This document shows, piece after piece, positions 35,080 to 47,384 of a stretch of DNA of 64,000 bases (positions are counted from its first letter, which is position 1; every line of letters begins with the position of its first letter). Where the stretch lies: assembly GCA_034231615.1 (NCBI GenBank), contig CM067322.1, forward strand, positions 54,762,357-54,826,356, in the 5' to 3' direction. The notes beneath the pieces are model-generated. The model was not told the DNA's origin, did no database searches, and saw only the letters and a program-made list of their open reading frames with translations. A program made the position numbers and the translations under genes. Source of the stretch: Meghimatium bilineatum. Lineage: Eukaryota; Mollusca; Gastropoda; Stylommatophora; Philomycidae.

Positions 35080-35235
35080 TCTATCTATACGTTGTGGTTC
35101 TGTTTGCTTTGCGGCGTCAGGGGTAGAAGAGTTATCTTGAGATGGCATTCTTGTGTGCTGTTTGTAAGATTGTTCTTGTGGTTTCTTTGATTTCTGTGAT
35201 CCATCTTTCACATGGTCTGCCTCTGACTTTATAGC
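35080..35235 (-). mobile_element. LINE 3' end, short copy
   Basis: Closely matches 29,825-29,995, including the tctatctatctata tail and gcggcgtcaggggtagaaga. Only the last residues and 3' UTR remain. Confidence 0.75.
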
Positions 35236-35420
35236 AACTAAATGATGCTGATCGTATTAGCGTTTGTTAATTTATATTCCCATGAAAGACAAACTAAATG
35301 ATGCTAATAGTATTAGCGTTTGTTAATTTATATTCCCATGAAAGACAAACTAAATGATGCTGACAATACAGTGTTTGTGAGTCTATATGTTCTTCTTATA
35401 AAAATCAAATGATGCTGGCA
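35236..35420. repeat. 56-bp tandem repeat, about 3 units
   Basis: Unit starts actaaatgatgctgat and has gcgtttgttaatttatatt. The first two units are nearly identical; the third is decayed. It begins at the 5' break of the LINE end at 35,080. Confidence 0.85.
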
Positions 35421-35814
35421 GTGCTGACACTATAAATATTGCTGTTTATCGTTTACATAATCATCATTAATCACATAATGTATTCCTCCTGAACGGGTCT
35501 GTAACGCCTCCCCAGTTAAATATTGTTCTTCGTGCCCCTCTCCCTTTCATTCACAGTTGCACTCAGGAGTGGACCATATGGCATTCTATGTGTCAAAATG
35601 TCAGCTTATTATTGTACGATTGTGAGGAGTCATAGATCTTATTCTATTGTTCAATTCTTTGTATAACGGCTTCCATCCCATTATATTCTTAAGACCATTA
35701 TGCAGCTTTTTATTTGATATGGTTTCCCATTGTTAATGTCACAGCACATGTCTTACGGCCATATGTTTCCATTTGAGAATTATAGCTTCTTATTAGTTGT
35801 AATTTTGGTTTTTT

Positions 35815-36030
35815 TCTGTTTGCTCTTGTCATAGATTTTCTATCTGTGATGTGTTTTTCTATTTGCTCTTGCCATAGATTTTCTATCTGTGATGTGTTTT
35901 TCTGTGTGCTCTTGCCATAGATTTTCCATCTGTGATGTGTTTTTCTATTTGCTCTTGCCATGGATTTTCCATCTGTGATGTGTTTTTCTGTTTGCTCTTG
36001 CCATAGATTTTCCATCTGTGATGTGTTATG
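35815..36030. repeat. 43-bp minisatellite, 5 units
   Basis: Unit contains tttgctcttgccatagattt and atctgtgatgtgttttt. The minus-strand frame at 35,710-36,039 (repeats of HITDGKSMARANRK) results from chance stop-free units. Confidence 0.95.
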
Positions 36031-36273
36031 TAGGGCCATTAGTTATCTCTTCCTGATCTCTGCTGAATAATCTCGCATGGTGTTATGGTTGATCGCGAAT
36101 TTCAAATATTTTAGTTGATAGTTATCGATTGTTAATGAAGATGTAGTTACATTGATATTTATGTGCATTATGTTGTCTACTTTACATTGAGAAGACGATT
36201 GCTGAGCTTCGACATGATGTTTTACATACAATCATGTGTTCTAGATACGTGGGACTTATTGAATTAAAGTAGG

Positions 36274-36895
36274 GTTACCATAATTGTCAGATGGGAAAAG
36301 AGGACGTTTCGACGTTCGCCTTTAAATCCAGTGCACCGTTATTGTAGGGTTACCATAATTTCCAGATGGAAAAAGAGGATACGCAAAATTTTCACAAAAA
36401 ATGGCCAATATTAAGTGTTGCACAAATAAAATTAAAGCTAAACTACATAAAATATTGTTCTTATTTAATTATAAACTTGTATTAACTGAGAGTTAATTAA
36501 GTTTCGGTATTTTAAAAATCTTATTTAAAAAAATGTAAGTTCAATCTTCAATTCAAAAATTAATTAATTAATCATTAGCACTAACGACCTCGCGTTACCG
36601 TCTGCTACGCGAAATGCGTTATGTTTACTACAAATTGAAAATGGCTAACGGAACCAGAAGTTCTGATGGCTAATGTTAATATTGAGCTAAATATAGCTAG
36701 CGCGCATTTTTAAAAAAAACAACTATACATAATAGATTAAAGTATATAGCACATAAAAGTAAGTAAGAAAGTATCGAACGATCGGGGACAGTCGAGGACG
36801 GAGAAAAACCAGGGAAAAAGCCATTTTTTCTGGAAAGCCGCCCGGACAGGTGCATAAAAAGAGGACGTGTCCGGGGAAAACCGAAATTAAAGGCG
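36274..36895. mobile_element. possible DNA-transposon remnant with duplicated 5' phrase
   Basis: tagggttaccataatt..cagatggraaaagaggac occurs twice (36,265-36,305 and 36,346-36,383). Near 36,855 comes aaaaagaggacgtgtccgg inside a near-palindrome (ccggacag...gtgtccgg). Similar phrases border DNA transposons in other animals. No clean inverted ends were found. Confidence 0.4.
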
Positions 36896-37030
36896 GTCTC
36901 ATATGCGTATCTATTTTCTGGATTCTCATGGCCTCCAATATTAAGTGGTTGAAATTGTTCATAATTTGTTCTTAGTCGGTCTTCCAGTGTAATCCACATA
37001 ATGTTTTCTGCGTATGTAGTAAACATATAT
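36896..37030 (-). mobile_element. small LINE reverse transcriptase fragment
   Basis: Minus strand gives TTYAENIMWITLEDRLRTNY and PLNIGGHENPEN, which fits the region just after palm motif C in LINE polymerases. Weak because short. Confidence 0.4.
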
Positions 37031-37129
37031 AGTGAAGGGATGCAGACCTGTCAAACTACTTCATCGAACAAGTCGGATGATTTCCAACGATACCAGCAGA
37101 TACTTTAATTCGTGTGTTATCATACTAAA

Positions 37130-37245
37130 ACACGTCATTGAATCATGAAACAAAGAAACAAGTAATCTAACCAGGGGCACGGGAACTATAACTGAATCAT
37201 GAAACAAAGAAACAAGTAATCTAACTAGGGGCACGTGGACTATAT
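37130..37245. repeat. 54-bp direct duplication
   Basis: tgaatcatgaaacaaagaaa...ggggcacg occurs twice in tandem with 2-3 differences. Confidence 0.9.
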
Positions 37246-37504
37246 ATATCAATACCCTTTGACCTTTGCCGTGCGCTACTGGGCACCATTATGTATTATT
37301 GAATTGAAATGACATCGGTTCATAAACAATAATAACATTTCTTGAGCACACTATTTTTATACATCAAATTTATTGCAATAAAAAATATATGTGTTTTAAC
37401 TATAGTTGCTGACTATATCTCATGTTGCAATAATTGTATTGAAATTACAACAAGTAACGTATTTTTTAATGTGTTCACATTTTTCATAGAAGCGATACTG
37501 GTCA

Positions 37505-40135
37505 TCACATTTGTTGTTAGTAGACATACTACAAGTAACATTTGTTGTTAGTAGACATACTACATGTAACATTTGTTGTTAGTAGACATACTACATGTAA
37601 CATTTGTTGTTAGCAGACATACTACAATTAACATTTGTTGTTAGTAGACATACTACATGTAACATTTGTTGTTAGTAGACATACTACAAGTAACATTTGT
37701 TGTTAGTAGACATACTACAAGTAACATTTGTTGTTAGTAGACATACTACATGTAACATTTGTTGTTAGCAGACATACTACAATTAACATTTGTTGTTAGT
37801 AGACATACTACATGTAACATTTGTTGTTAGTAGACATACTACATGTAACATTTGTTGTTAGTAGACATACTACATGTAACATTTGTTGTTAGTAGTACAT
37901 ATACTACATGTAACATTTGTTGTTAGTAGACATACTACGTGTAACATTTGTTGTTAGTAGACATACTACAAGTAACATTTGTTGTTAGTAGACATACTAC
38001 ATGTAACATTTGTTGTTAGTAGACATACTACAAGTAACATTTGTTGTTAGTAGACATACTACATGTAACATTTGTTGTTAGTAGACATACTACATGTAAC
38101 ATTTGTTGTTAGTAGACATACTACATGTAACATTTGTTGTTAGTAGACATACTACATGTAACATTTGTTGTTAGTAGACATACTACATGTAACATTTGTT
38201 GTTAGTAGACATACTACAAGTAACATTTATTGTTAGTAGACATACTACAAGTAACATTTGTTGTTAGTAGACATACTACATGTAACATTTGTTGTTAGTA
38301 GACATACTACATGTAACATTTGTTGTTAGTAGACATACTACATGTAACATTTGTTGTTAGTAGACATACTACGTGTAACATTTGTTGTTAGTAGACATAC
38401 TACAAGTAACATTTGTTGTTAGTAGACATACTACATGTAACATTTGTTGTTAGTAGACATACTACAAGTAACATTTGTTGTTAGTAGACATACTACATGT
38501 AACATTTGTTGTTAGTAGACATACTACATGTAACATTTGTTGTTAGTAGACATACTACATGTAACATTTGTTGTTAGTAGACATACTACAAGTAACATTT
38601 ATTGTTAGTAGACATACTACAAGTAACATTTGTTGTTAGTAGACATACTACATATAACATTTGTTGTTAGTAGACATACTACATGTAACATTTGTTGTTA
38701 GTAGACATACTACAAGTAACATTTATTGTTAGTAGACATACTACAAGTAACATTTGTTGTTAGTAGACATACTACATGTAACATTTGTTGTTAGTAGACA
38801 TACTACATGTAACATTTGTTGTTAGTACACATACTACATGTAACATTTGTTGTTAGTAGACATACTACATGTAACATTTGTTGTTAGTAGACATACTACA
38901 AGTAACATTTATTGTTAGTAGACATACTACAAGTAACATTTGTTGTTAGTAGACATACTACATGTAACATTTGTTGTTAGTAGACATACTACATGTAACA
39001 TTTGTTGTTAATAGACATACTACAAGTAACATTTGTTGTTAGTAGACATACTACAAGTAACATTTATTGTTAGTAGACATACTACAAGTAACATTTGTTG
39101 TTAGTAGACATACTACAAGTAACATTTGTTGTTAGTAGACATACTACATGTAACATTTGTTGTTAGTAGACATACTACATGTAACATTTGTTGTTAGTAG
39201 ACATACTACATGTAACATTTGTTGTTAGTAGACATACTACAAGTAACATTTGTTGTTAGTAGACATACTACATGTAACATTTGTTGTTAGTAGACATACT
39301 ACATGTAACATTTGTTGTTAGTAGACATACTACATGTAACATTTGTTGTTAGTAGACATACTACATGTAACATTTGTTGTTAGTAGACATACTACATGTA
39401 ACATTTGTTGTTAGTAGACATACTACAAGTAACATTTGTTGTTAGTAGACATACTACATGTAACATTTGTTGTTAGTAGACATACTACATGTAACATTTG
39501 TTGTTAGTAGACATACTACATGTAACATTTGTTGTTAGTAGACATACTACAAGTAACATTTGTTGTTAATAGACATACTACATGTAACATTTGTTGTTAG
39601 TAGACATACTACAAGTAACATTTGTTGTTAGTAGACATACTACAAGTAACATTTGTTGTTAGTAGACATACTACATGTAACATTTGTTGTTAGTAGACAT
39701 ACTACAAGTAACATTTGTTGTTAGTAGACATACTACAAGTAACATTTGTTTTTAGTAGACATACTACGTGTAACATTTGTTGTTAGTAGACATACTACAT
39801 GTAACATTTGTTGTTAGTAGACATACTACAATTAACATTTGTTGTTAGTAGACATACTACAAGTAACATTTGTTTTTAGTAGACATACTACGTGTAACAT
39901 TTGTTGTTAGTAGACATACTACATGTAACATTTGTTGTTAGTAGACATACTACAATTAACATTTGTTGTTAGTAGACATACTACATGTAACATTTGTTGT
40001 TAGTAGACATACTACAAGTAACATTTGTTGTTAGTAGACATACTACATGTAACATTTGTTGTTAGTAGACATACTACAAGTAACATTTATTGTTAGTAGA
40101 CATACTACAAGTAACATTTGCTATTAACAGACATA
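37505..40135. repeat. 31-bp minisatellite, about 85 units
   Basis: Unit is agtagacatactacatgtaa plus catttgttgtt. Variants sit mainly at one spot (acatgtaac, acaagtaac, acgtgtaac, acaattaac) and at tttgttgtt/tttattgtt. Higher-order copies are visible: a block starting with the acgtg unit at 37,937 recurs at 38,371 (434 bp, 14 units), and a four-unit block of 124 bp is tandemly repeated at about 39,730-39,975. It ends in degenerate units just before (TA)n. Confidence 0.98.
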
Positions 40136-40141
40136 TTCAAA

Positions 40142-40308
<167 letters not shown>

Positions 40309-40435
40309 GTCTCACCAATGGCCCACTAGACAAACCACAACGCAGCAGAAAACCTTAGTAGATGAGATGGCATGCCGTTATATTTAGGCTCTCTTATGGA
40401 AACTTTGTAGCATGCCATCTATACAATTATAGACC

Positions 40436-40611
40436 TCCTCTGAGTAGATGGCTCCTTCAATAGGCATTGCACTAAGCCGAAAGCTGAAATCTCCTGGGTA
40501 TGAGAGAAAACTCGGAAAAAGCACCCCACTGCACTTAGGAAGTAAGAGCTAATCTTTCGCAATTCCTGGGGTTCTCAAACAAACAAACAATATATATATA
40601 TATATATATAT
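40436..40611 (+). mobile_element. interspersed repeat family Y, copy 2
   Basis: Homologous to 14,037-14,195 from ggctccttcaata to ttcgcaattcctggggttct. The tail is caaacaaacaaaca followed by (TA)n to 40,611. Sequence left of 40,436 is not shared between the copies. Confidence 0.6.
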
Positions 40612-42461
40612 TCGCGTGTGTTTGTGGTTTGTGTAGGTGTGTGTGTGTGGAGCTGGTATGAATTGTTAATAATCACTTACTTGTTTTTGTGAAAGGCAAG
40701 GTTTGTGTTCAGTCTTTCTGTTGTCATAACTTCTCGTGATCTTCACTTTGTTACGAAAGCACAATATGTGCACTGTCAAATCACAGTAACTTCAAACATC
40801 CAGAAGTGCTTATTTCATAATTCATTCCAAATGGGGGGAAAAGTCGCTTAAACGGCGTTAACACAAGACAGTCCCAGTGTTTTGTTTAAAATTAAGCAAA
40901 TTGGTAACTTAAAGCACAATTTTAATGCAAAGTACATGAATTTTAAAAAAAAGTAAATCTAGTTTGATCCACTCTGTTGTCTGAAATACTTACAACTGCA
41001 CACTTACTTTGAAATCGTTTAAATTGATATACGAAAAGAAACGTGTTTCTTCAGTAGAAGTAATGTTATTATTTGTGTTAGTTTTGTCCAAACAACTACT
41101 CCAACAGTGTTGCCACTCTGTCCACGGCAAGTTTTGAAAGCGATGAGAAAACACAATTTTTTATATTTTTGCGTCTTTGATTTTACTACAATCTTGCTAT
41201 AGACATTAATACTTGGCGCCTGCAAATGTGTAAGACTTGGGATCTGTATGTTCAGGCGTTCTTGGCTCCCGCGGTGCCGTTGGTGACACTATAACGTGCC
41301 TTTAGCAGCGCGTGAGAGTCCGCGAGCTGGCAAGGCAGCAGGCGCGAGGAATGTTGGAAAATGTAATGTCTGATCGATCGCCGATTTCCAGGTCTGGACA
41401 TCAGCAGTAATGCCTCTTAGGTACGGTGCTCGCAATGCCATAGAGTCAAAGGGGAGGTAAGTACATTCGGTAGTGATAGTCGTTGAATTGCTACTGTCAA
41501 CATGTGGAGGGACAGTGGGGTGCCGAATGTAGAAAATCAACAATCGACTAGCTAGTAGATACGTTTAGCAGAGCATCATGTTTACTTTGAACTTCATAAT
41601 GTCAATCCTTTGAAAACAATGATGACGTTATGTTCCGGTTTGCCAATTGAGTGCTTTCTAAATCGATTGCATTCCAAAAGTTGTAAAAACGAAAGTAGGC
41701 TTGCTAAACTGGAAGGTTACACAGAGGTCGCTATAATTCCTTATTATGACGTCAAGTCTTGTCGAGTAAACTGTTCAAACTAGGCGGCTTATTTCCCCTG
41801 TTGGGATATAGAATCGGCTACAGATCATTACTGCTGCCAAAAACGACCCAGAAGGGAGATCAGCAACAGTTTGCCGAGCCAATACACGATATTAAGTTTG
41901 GAAAACAATTTCGTGATTAGTTCAGATTATGTCACGTACATACTTTTTAGCGAGACTGGAAAGATAACACAGTATGTAAGAAATGCAAATTTCATCATTC
42001 TTTTACACGAATCTAAAGATAAATCAGAATTACTACAAAATTCCAGCAAAATATTGCCTTCCAGTTCTGAATAATAAACCTTGCCCAACATCTCATGTTT
42101 TTGTGTCAGTTCTCTCTATCAGACTTGCACTTCATCATATGGCACATAAACAATGTTAACTCTACCATGTTATGTTCACCATCTAGGGCTCATAATCAAT
42201 TCTTCAACGTTCTCATAATTAACATTTCCTATTTGACCTTCTATATCATTCATCCCTTCTCGATAGCTATCTATTTAATATTAGCCCTCGCGCCCTTATA
42301 TGCAAAAAATATGTTAGAAAAAGAAAAAACGAGAAAAATTGTGCGGTTGGGATACTTGAGTTCTTGGTTATCGTCCAAATATCATTTATGCCAATTGTCC
42401 CATTCTCAACTATCTGTCCCTCGTCGATTCCTCAGTGCCCGTTCTGGCATGTGGCCTAGTT
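40612..42461. other. unrecognised stretch with one CpG-rich patch
   Basis: 41,240-41,480 is distinctly richer in GC and CpG than its surroundings and is followed by a strong splice-donor match (gag|gtaagta, GT at 41,457, plus strand). It could be a promoter with a non-coding first exon, or just a less decayed repeat. The minus-strand frame 41,289-41,543 (84 residues) matches nothing. The rest is featureless. Confidence 0.3.
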
Positions 42462-42996
42462 CAGTGATTCTCAACCGTTTTCCAAGAGGCCCTTCTTTTG
42501 AGTAAAATGTATTGATATACCACATCCGGAGTTATAATTGCAGTAATTATGAAATGGGTCATTCAGAAATCGGATGTTATGGGCAGGAAGGTACAGATTA
42601 CGCTGCTCCGCTGTAAACTAGCAGCACAACGTACACCACGCTCCCAGGCAGTCATCACACTATTTTTGTGCTGATTATAATAGAGCTAACAGGAAGAAGA
42701 ATTTCATCAGTTATTTTCTATAAATTGATAATCTTTTCTAAATATGCATGTGAAATTATTTCCATTTAACCTATATAATTGAGGACAATCATAAACAAAC
42801 TTTTCAACAAAAAAATGTGTTATGGCATTTTTAAAATAATATCAGTGATATTGCTTTTCTGTGGCTCACTCAGACAAAAATGTACTCTCTTCCCAATTGT
42901 CGATTTTATCCTCGTGATCTCCCCTTCCCCCCCCCCCCCCCCAAGCTATGTTATTATCTACTAGTGGGCCATATAGCTTTAAGTTGAGAATCTCTG
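42462..42996. mobile_element. hAT-type non-autonomous element
   Basis: It begins cagtgattctcaaccgtttt and ends gttgagaatctctg, so the first 14 bp of each end match with one difference. 'CAGTGGTTCTCAACC' is a classic hAT end. Octamers outside (gcctagtt, gataatcg) do not match. The inside contains an element X piece and a C run (42,928-42,943), and no transposase. Confidence 0.65.
42545..42710 (+). mobile_element. element X 3' fragment, copy F
   Basis: Contains agaaatcggatgt, then cagcacaacgta, acgctcccaggc and gagctaacaggaagaagaa, the same order as 34,296-34,400. It lies inside the hAT-bounded segment. Confidence 0.5.
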
Positions 42997-43189
42997 GATA
43001 ATCGACCTATAAAAACCTTTCCCTTCTCCCTCCTCTCCCCATGTCCATACGTCTGACGTTAAACGGATGGAGATTGCACCATGGTAATATGCAGTTCTAG
43101 GTGAAGACAATCACGCGACATTATTCTAATTTCCTTTGCAAGAGCAGGCTCTTTTTATATATAATATTTGTGTTTTTCCGAATTCCAGA

Positions 43190-43600
43190 TGAAGATAACT
43201 GGGAAAATTGACTCTGGAAACACACATGTAAACATATAAGCTAGTTCTATATATGAAAACATAAGCCTACATGCATGAGCTAGATCTGTGTAGGAAAAAA
43301 TAAATTTAGTTATATAAGCTCGTGCCTTATCGGTGTAGGAAAACATAATTTTAGATATATATACTAGTTCCTTGTCATTGTAGGAATACAAACTTACATA
43401 TATAAACTAGTGTCTTCATTGTAGGAATACAAACTTACATATATAAACTAGTGTCTTCATTGTAAAATAAACATTGTAAAATATATTTATATATAAGCTA
43501 GTGCCGTCTCAGTGTAGGAATGTATAAACTTACAAATATAAAATAATGCCCTGTCAGTGTACAAAAATATAAACTTATATAGAAAATATTAATTTACGTG
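43190..43600. repeat. irregular tandem repeat, unit about 55-60 bp
   Basis: The words tataaactagtgtcttcattg and aggaatacaaacttacatat recur from 43,230 to 43,560 with large variation. An adjacent pair near 43,380-43,450 is almost identical. Confidence 0.7.
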
Positions 43601-43807
43601 TAATTTTCCATAACTCAATCTATAGCCAAGATAAAAAGCAAATGTGACATAATGCATCCTTTTTCTACCACTGTTTCTATGTAAAACCATTACGTTTTAC
43701 TCTAGTATGTTCTAACACATCGTCTTGAGTTGTATAAATCATTGATTGAATATCTTGTCGTGAAGCCGTATTTGGCAGTAATTTTCTTTTCGGTGTAGAC
43801 TTTCAAA

Positions 43808-44090
43808 TAGTTAGTTAGTTGTCGGATCATCATCACTGCAAACTGGACACGTCCATAGTTGCTCCGTACTCTCCTTGAGTGTATCCGCCATTACACTTCT
43901 GCTGACAGTAACGGTCCTATGATGGTTGACCATCATTCTTCTGCGCCCTCCAAAATGTTCACTTCTAGCAACACCGCATTTCAATCCCTGATCTTTAATC
44001 TTAGCCATTGAAAAGGAATCATCCACATTATTCTCACTCTTGCGTGTTATATCTCTTAAGGAGTTCAAAATGTCAGCGCGATCCATGCTT
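43808..44090 (-). mobile_element. LINE C-terminal end (RNase H type)
   Basis: The minus-strand frame 44,086-43,811 reads LKCGVARSEHFGGRRRM, MVNHHRTVTVSRSVMADTL and ends QLWTCPVCSDDDPTTN. This is the C-terminus of a LINE with an RNase H domain. The plus-strand relic 44,640-45,960 ends in the same LWTCPV, so two copies lie back to back. Confidence 0.75.
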
Positions 44091-44639
44091 TATGAAAATC
44101 ATAAAGTCGATAATAAATGGAGACTGAGATTCCACAGATTCTTCGATAATTATTCTAATATGAAAAATTTGGTCATTGCATGATAGGTTTGCTTGAAATC
44201 CAACTCGTTCTTCTATAATTTTTTATTTGGTACAATCACGAAAGAATTGGCTGCACAGCTAACTCTTGCCACTTTAGAAGTCCAACAAAGACCACGCTCA
44301 GATCAACGGATATCGAATCATAACGATACAGAACACCACGGGCACACTTATTAAGAAGATTGTCACACGCCAACTCCTTTAAGGCCTGGAAGAAAGACAC
44401 ATTTTTTCCGGGCACACACAGAGGCTATAAATGTCTGAAAGAAACAAGCCAGAGCACCGCTGTTTTCGCCTACAACGTATTCGAGGGCTTCCATGCAAGT
44501 CTGGAAACGTGTGTTGTCGTGATTTAATTGCAGGATACGTATTAACAGAGTGCCATTCGAGTACCTCATCAACATGCTGTTGCTCTTCCATGTGAACCCT
44601 TTCGTCATCAGATGGAGATCGAGAGGAAAGTGGCTTTCA
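44091..44639. other. unrecognised stretch, probably LINE-derived
   Basis: It lies upstream of the plus-strand LINE relic and may hold its decayed reverse transcriptase; I could not align it. Minus-strand frames at 44,363-44,608 overlap. Confidence 0.3.
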
Positions 44640-45960
44640 AGTGCAGTTGATGGACATCTAAATTTGATTGTAGTCTGTGCTTTCGGAACACGTTGGTCAT
44701 GTTATCGCAAAGGTCTTCCAGCTCTGAGCGATGGCAGCCGCTGATACTAAACAATCACAGCTAATAATTCTATATAAGGCTCGTGTTCTCCCTGTCATTG
44801 AATATGCAGGTGACAGTATTACGGGCAGTAACACACACATTGAGAAACTGGAGAGAATCCAAAATGAAACGATACGTAACATCATTAGTTGTACAAGGGA
44901 CACACCCTGTGCGGCGATATAAAATTCTTCCTTGATTTTCCGAGCATATCTCACAGAATTGATATGTGACATGTCCGTGCATACCTCCGAGTGATGTCTG
45001 ACACAGACCACACACTACACATTGAACTCGCTGGTGTGAAGAGAAACAGTCTCAAGAGAAGTAACTCGTGGATGGGTCGTCCCGTGGATACCGTTAAACA
45101 GATTTCCGTCCCAGAAGGCATAACTCCTGGCGAGGAATGAATAAATATGCATATGATCTTTCAGGAGGCAGTCAAGGCAGTCCTTACGCTTAATAGAGAG
45201 TGCAGGGAACATAGCTCTGCAAAAGTAGATGCTGAGGTCAATCAATTTACCTGCAAACATGCCGATGACACAAGTGCTTTTATTTACATGGATGGGTTGG
45301 TCATCCGCTACCAGTGATCTTCATGGACTTTTACTGCCTGATTACTAGGAAGAACATTACACGAAGCCAATTTATCGCAACAACATGCAGTCTAACGATG
45401 GAAGTGCTTGCTGTAACACAGACACTAAGCTGGCTGGAATAGTAAGCCTATTCTCATGTGCGCATACTGAGTGACTCAATGAACATGATTCAGAAAGTCA
45501 AAACAGAGGATGCACATAGGGATGGGAGGAGTCATTAAAGAGAGCTAAAATGGAGATCTATCTGCAAAAAATCACGCCTACTTTGTTCCCGGACAAGCGG
45601 GTGTGGAGGAAACGGAAGGGCCGACGAATTAGCAATCCTCGCCATCATAACAGATGGTCAACATATAGACCTAGCAGACTATTGCTCGTCGTGAGTCCGC
45701 ACGATCAAATGATTTTGAGATAAATGACCATGAGTCAATTTCTAGAATGCGCGAATTATGAGTGAGGATATGCGTGGCACGCAGAGAACACCTAACAAAG
45801 ATTTCAAAAAGAGAAGTGAACCAACATAGAACAGAAGCCATCAGCCGTTATGCCCTAAGAGTTTTACTGAAGTGGAGATCTGACCACCTATGGACATGTC
45901 CGGTGAGACAGGAGGGTAATCAACATACTTAGTAACTAATGTCAATATTTTTAATCTACC
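44640..45960 (+). mobile_element. LINE relic: polymerase thumb, connection and RNase H domain
   Basis: AADTKQSQLIILYKARVLPV and IEYAGDSITGSNTHIEKL (44,731-44,860) match the stretch between reverse transcriptase and RNase H in jockey-like LINEs. RNQTIR..ISCTRDTPC-type residues follow. From 45,270 come RNase H pieces: a 'F-T-W-M-G' where the family has FTDGS, ILSDSMNMIQKVK (about 45,465-45,505) and a decayed PGHAGV..NERAD equivalent near 45,590-45,630. It ends LWTCPV at about 45,895. Stops and frame changes are dense. Confidence 0.7.
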
Positions 45961-46683
45961 AATCCCTTTAGCCTCTCTAACATCATACTACATATTTTTG
46001 CTTGTACTGACAACAGAGTAATTCCTGACCAATTGTTACAATCAGATATATCACCTTTCTTTTGGGTTATTTACTATGACTCCATATTTCTATTGTTAAT
46101 GCAGTCTCGTCCCTCTATACCTCATTTATAATAACAAGTCGTGGTGTGTGGTGTTTTTGGAAGGGATGATACTGATGTTGAGGATGTCATATTCTTTTGG
46201 AATAATTCTCACATTCCTGGTAACCACCTGTCACTCAGCTCTCACATGTGGCTCCCACTAATTGTCAGCTTGCACCAACGGTAACTCCTCGGTAACGACT
46301 TTAATAGGCATACCAATCGAGGTAAGGGTAACAGAGGGATCCGACCAGGTGGTACACGCAGGGCATGTGTGCCACGCATGCGAAGCTTGGATATGGCGGA
46401 CAGCGCGGATGAATTATCTGATGTTCAATGGGCTACAAGTCGCTTGCTAGCAGATCGTTGTGGAACACAAAGGGATTTGTGAAACACGTAGAACACGTTG
46501 GTCATCAACTGTATCATGGAACATCTCCAGTCGCCTTGATTTATCTTGTCCCATGAACACTGTTGGATCAGACAAAGTGTGCTCGACAAATGACACAAAC
46601 ATTCCAAATTTAAACAAATTCAGTGCTAGTTGAAATTCAACTATTATCATCATCAACTCACACAAATGTTCTGTGGCGATGGG
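45961..46683. other. unrecognised stretch
   Basis: 46,200-46,450 is less AT-rich than average; no gene or repeat recognised. Confidence 0.3.
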
Positions 46684-47342
46684 AAAGTGTCGAACAAGAA
46701 AGTGTTGAACAAGAAAGTGTTGAACAAGAAAGTGTCGAACAAGAAAGTGTTGAACAAGAAAGTGTTGAACAAGAAAGTGTCGAACAAGAAAGTGTTGAAC
46801 AAGAAAGTGTCGAACAAGAAAGTGTTGAACAAGAAAGTGTCGAACAAGAAAGTGTCGAACAAGAAAGTGTTGAACAAGAAAGTGTCGAACAAGAAAGTGT
46901 CGAACAAGAAAGTGTTGAACAAGAAAGTGTCGAACAAGAAAGTGTTGAACAAGAAAGTGTTGAACAAGAAAGTGTTGAACAAGAAAGTGTTGAACAAGAA
47001 AGTGTTGAACAAGAAAGTGTTGAACAAGAAAGTGTCGAACAAGAAAGTGTTGAACAAGAAAGTGTCGAACAAGAAAGTGTTGAACAAGAAAGTGTTGAAC
47101 AAGAAAGTGTTGAACAAGAAAGTGTTGAACAAGAAAGTGTTGAACAAGAAAGTGTCGAACAAGAAAGTGTCGAACAAGAAAGTGTTGAACAAGAAAGTGT
47201 TGAACAAGAAAGTGTTGAACAAGAAAGTGTCGAACAAGAAAGTGTTGAACAAGAAAGTGTTGAACAAGAAAGTGTTGAACAAGAAAGTGTCGAACAAGAA
47301 AGTGTTGAACAAGAAAGTGTTGAACAAGAATGTGTTGAATAC
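46684..47342. repeat. 15-bp minisatellite, about 44 units
   Basis: The unit is gaacaagaaagtgtt, with a single variable site, T or C, in gtgtYgaac. The C form makes a CpG. Five frames longer than 220 codons are open. In the plus frame 46,623-47,351 (repeats of VEQES) the T/C site is third-base and silent; in the frames NKKVL/S and FNTFL/FDTFL it changes residues. The long frames follow from the period and from the absence of stops in the unit. Confidence 0.98.
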
Positions 47343-47384
47343 TCAATTTGATTCCTCTTCACCTTCAAAATAAACAATATACAT

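Noticed and set aside
36274..36895. Complete DNA transposon with inverted ends
   Set aside because: The repeated agaggac phrases are in the same orientation at both sides, so clean terminal inverted repeats were not found.
37505..40135. CRISPR-like array
   Set aside because: The repeats are contiguous with no unique spacers, the variation is within the unit, and the context is eukaryotic.
41289..41543. 84-residue minus-strand ORF as a gene
   Set aside because: No recognisable domain, and composition is explained by the GC-rich patch.
46447..47346. 299-codon ORF (-) with FLVQH/FLVRH repeats
   Set aside because: Shadow frame of the 15-bp array; the variable base changes Q/R, and several other frames are equally open.
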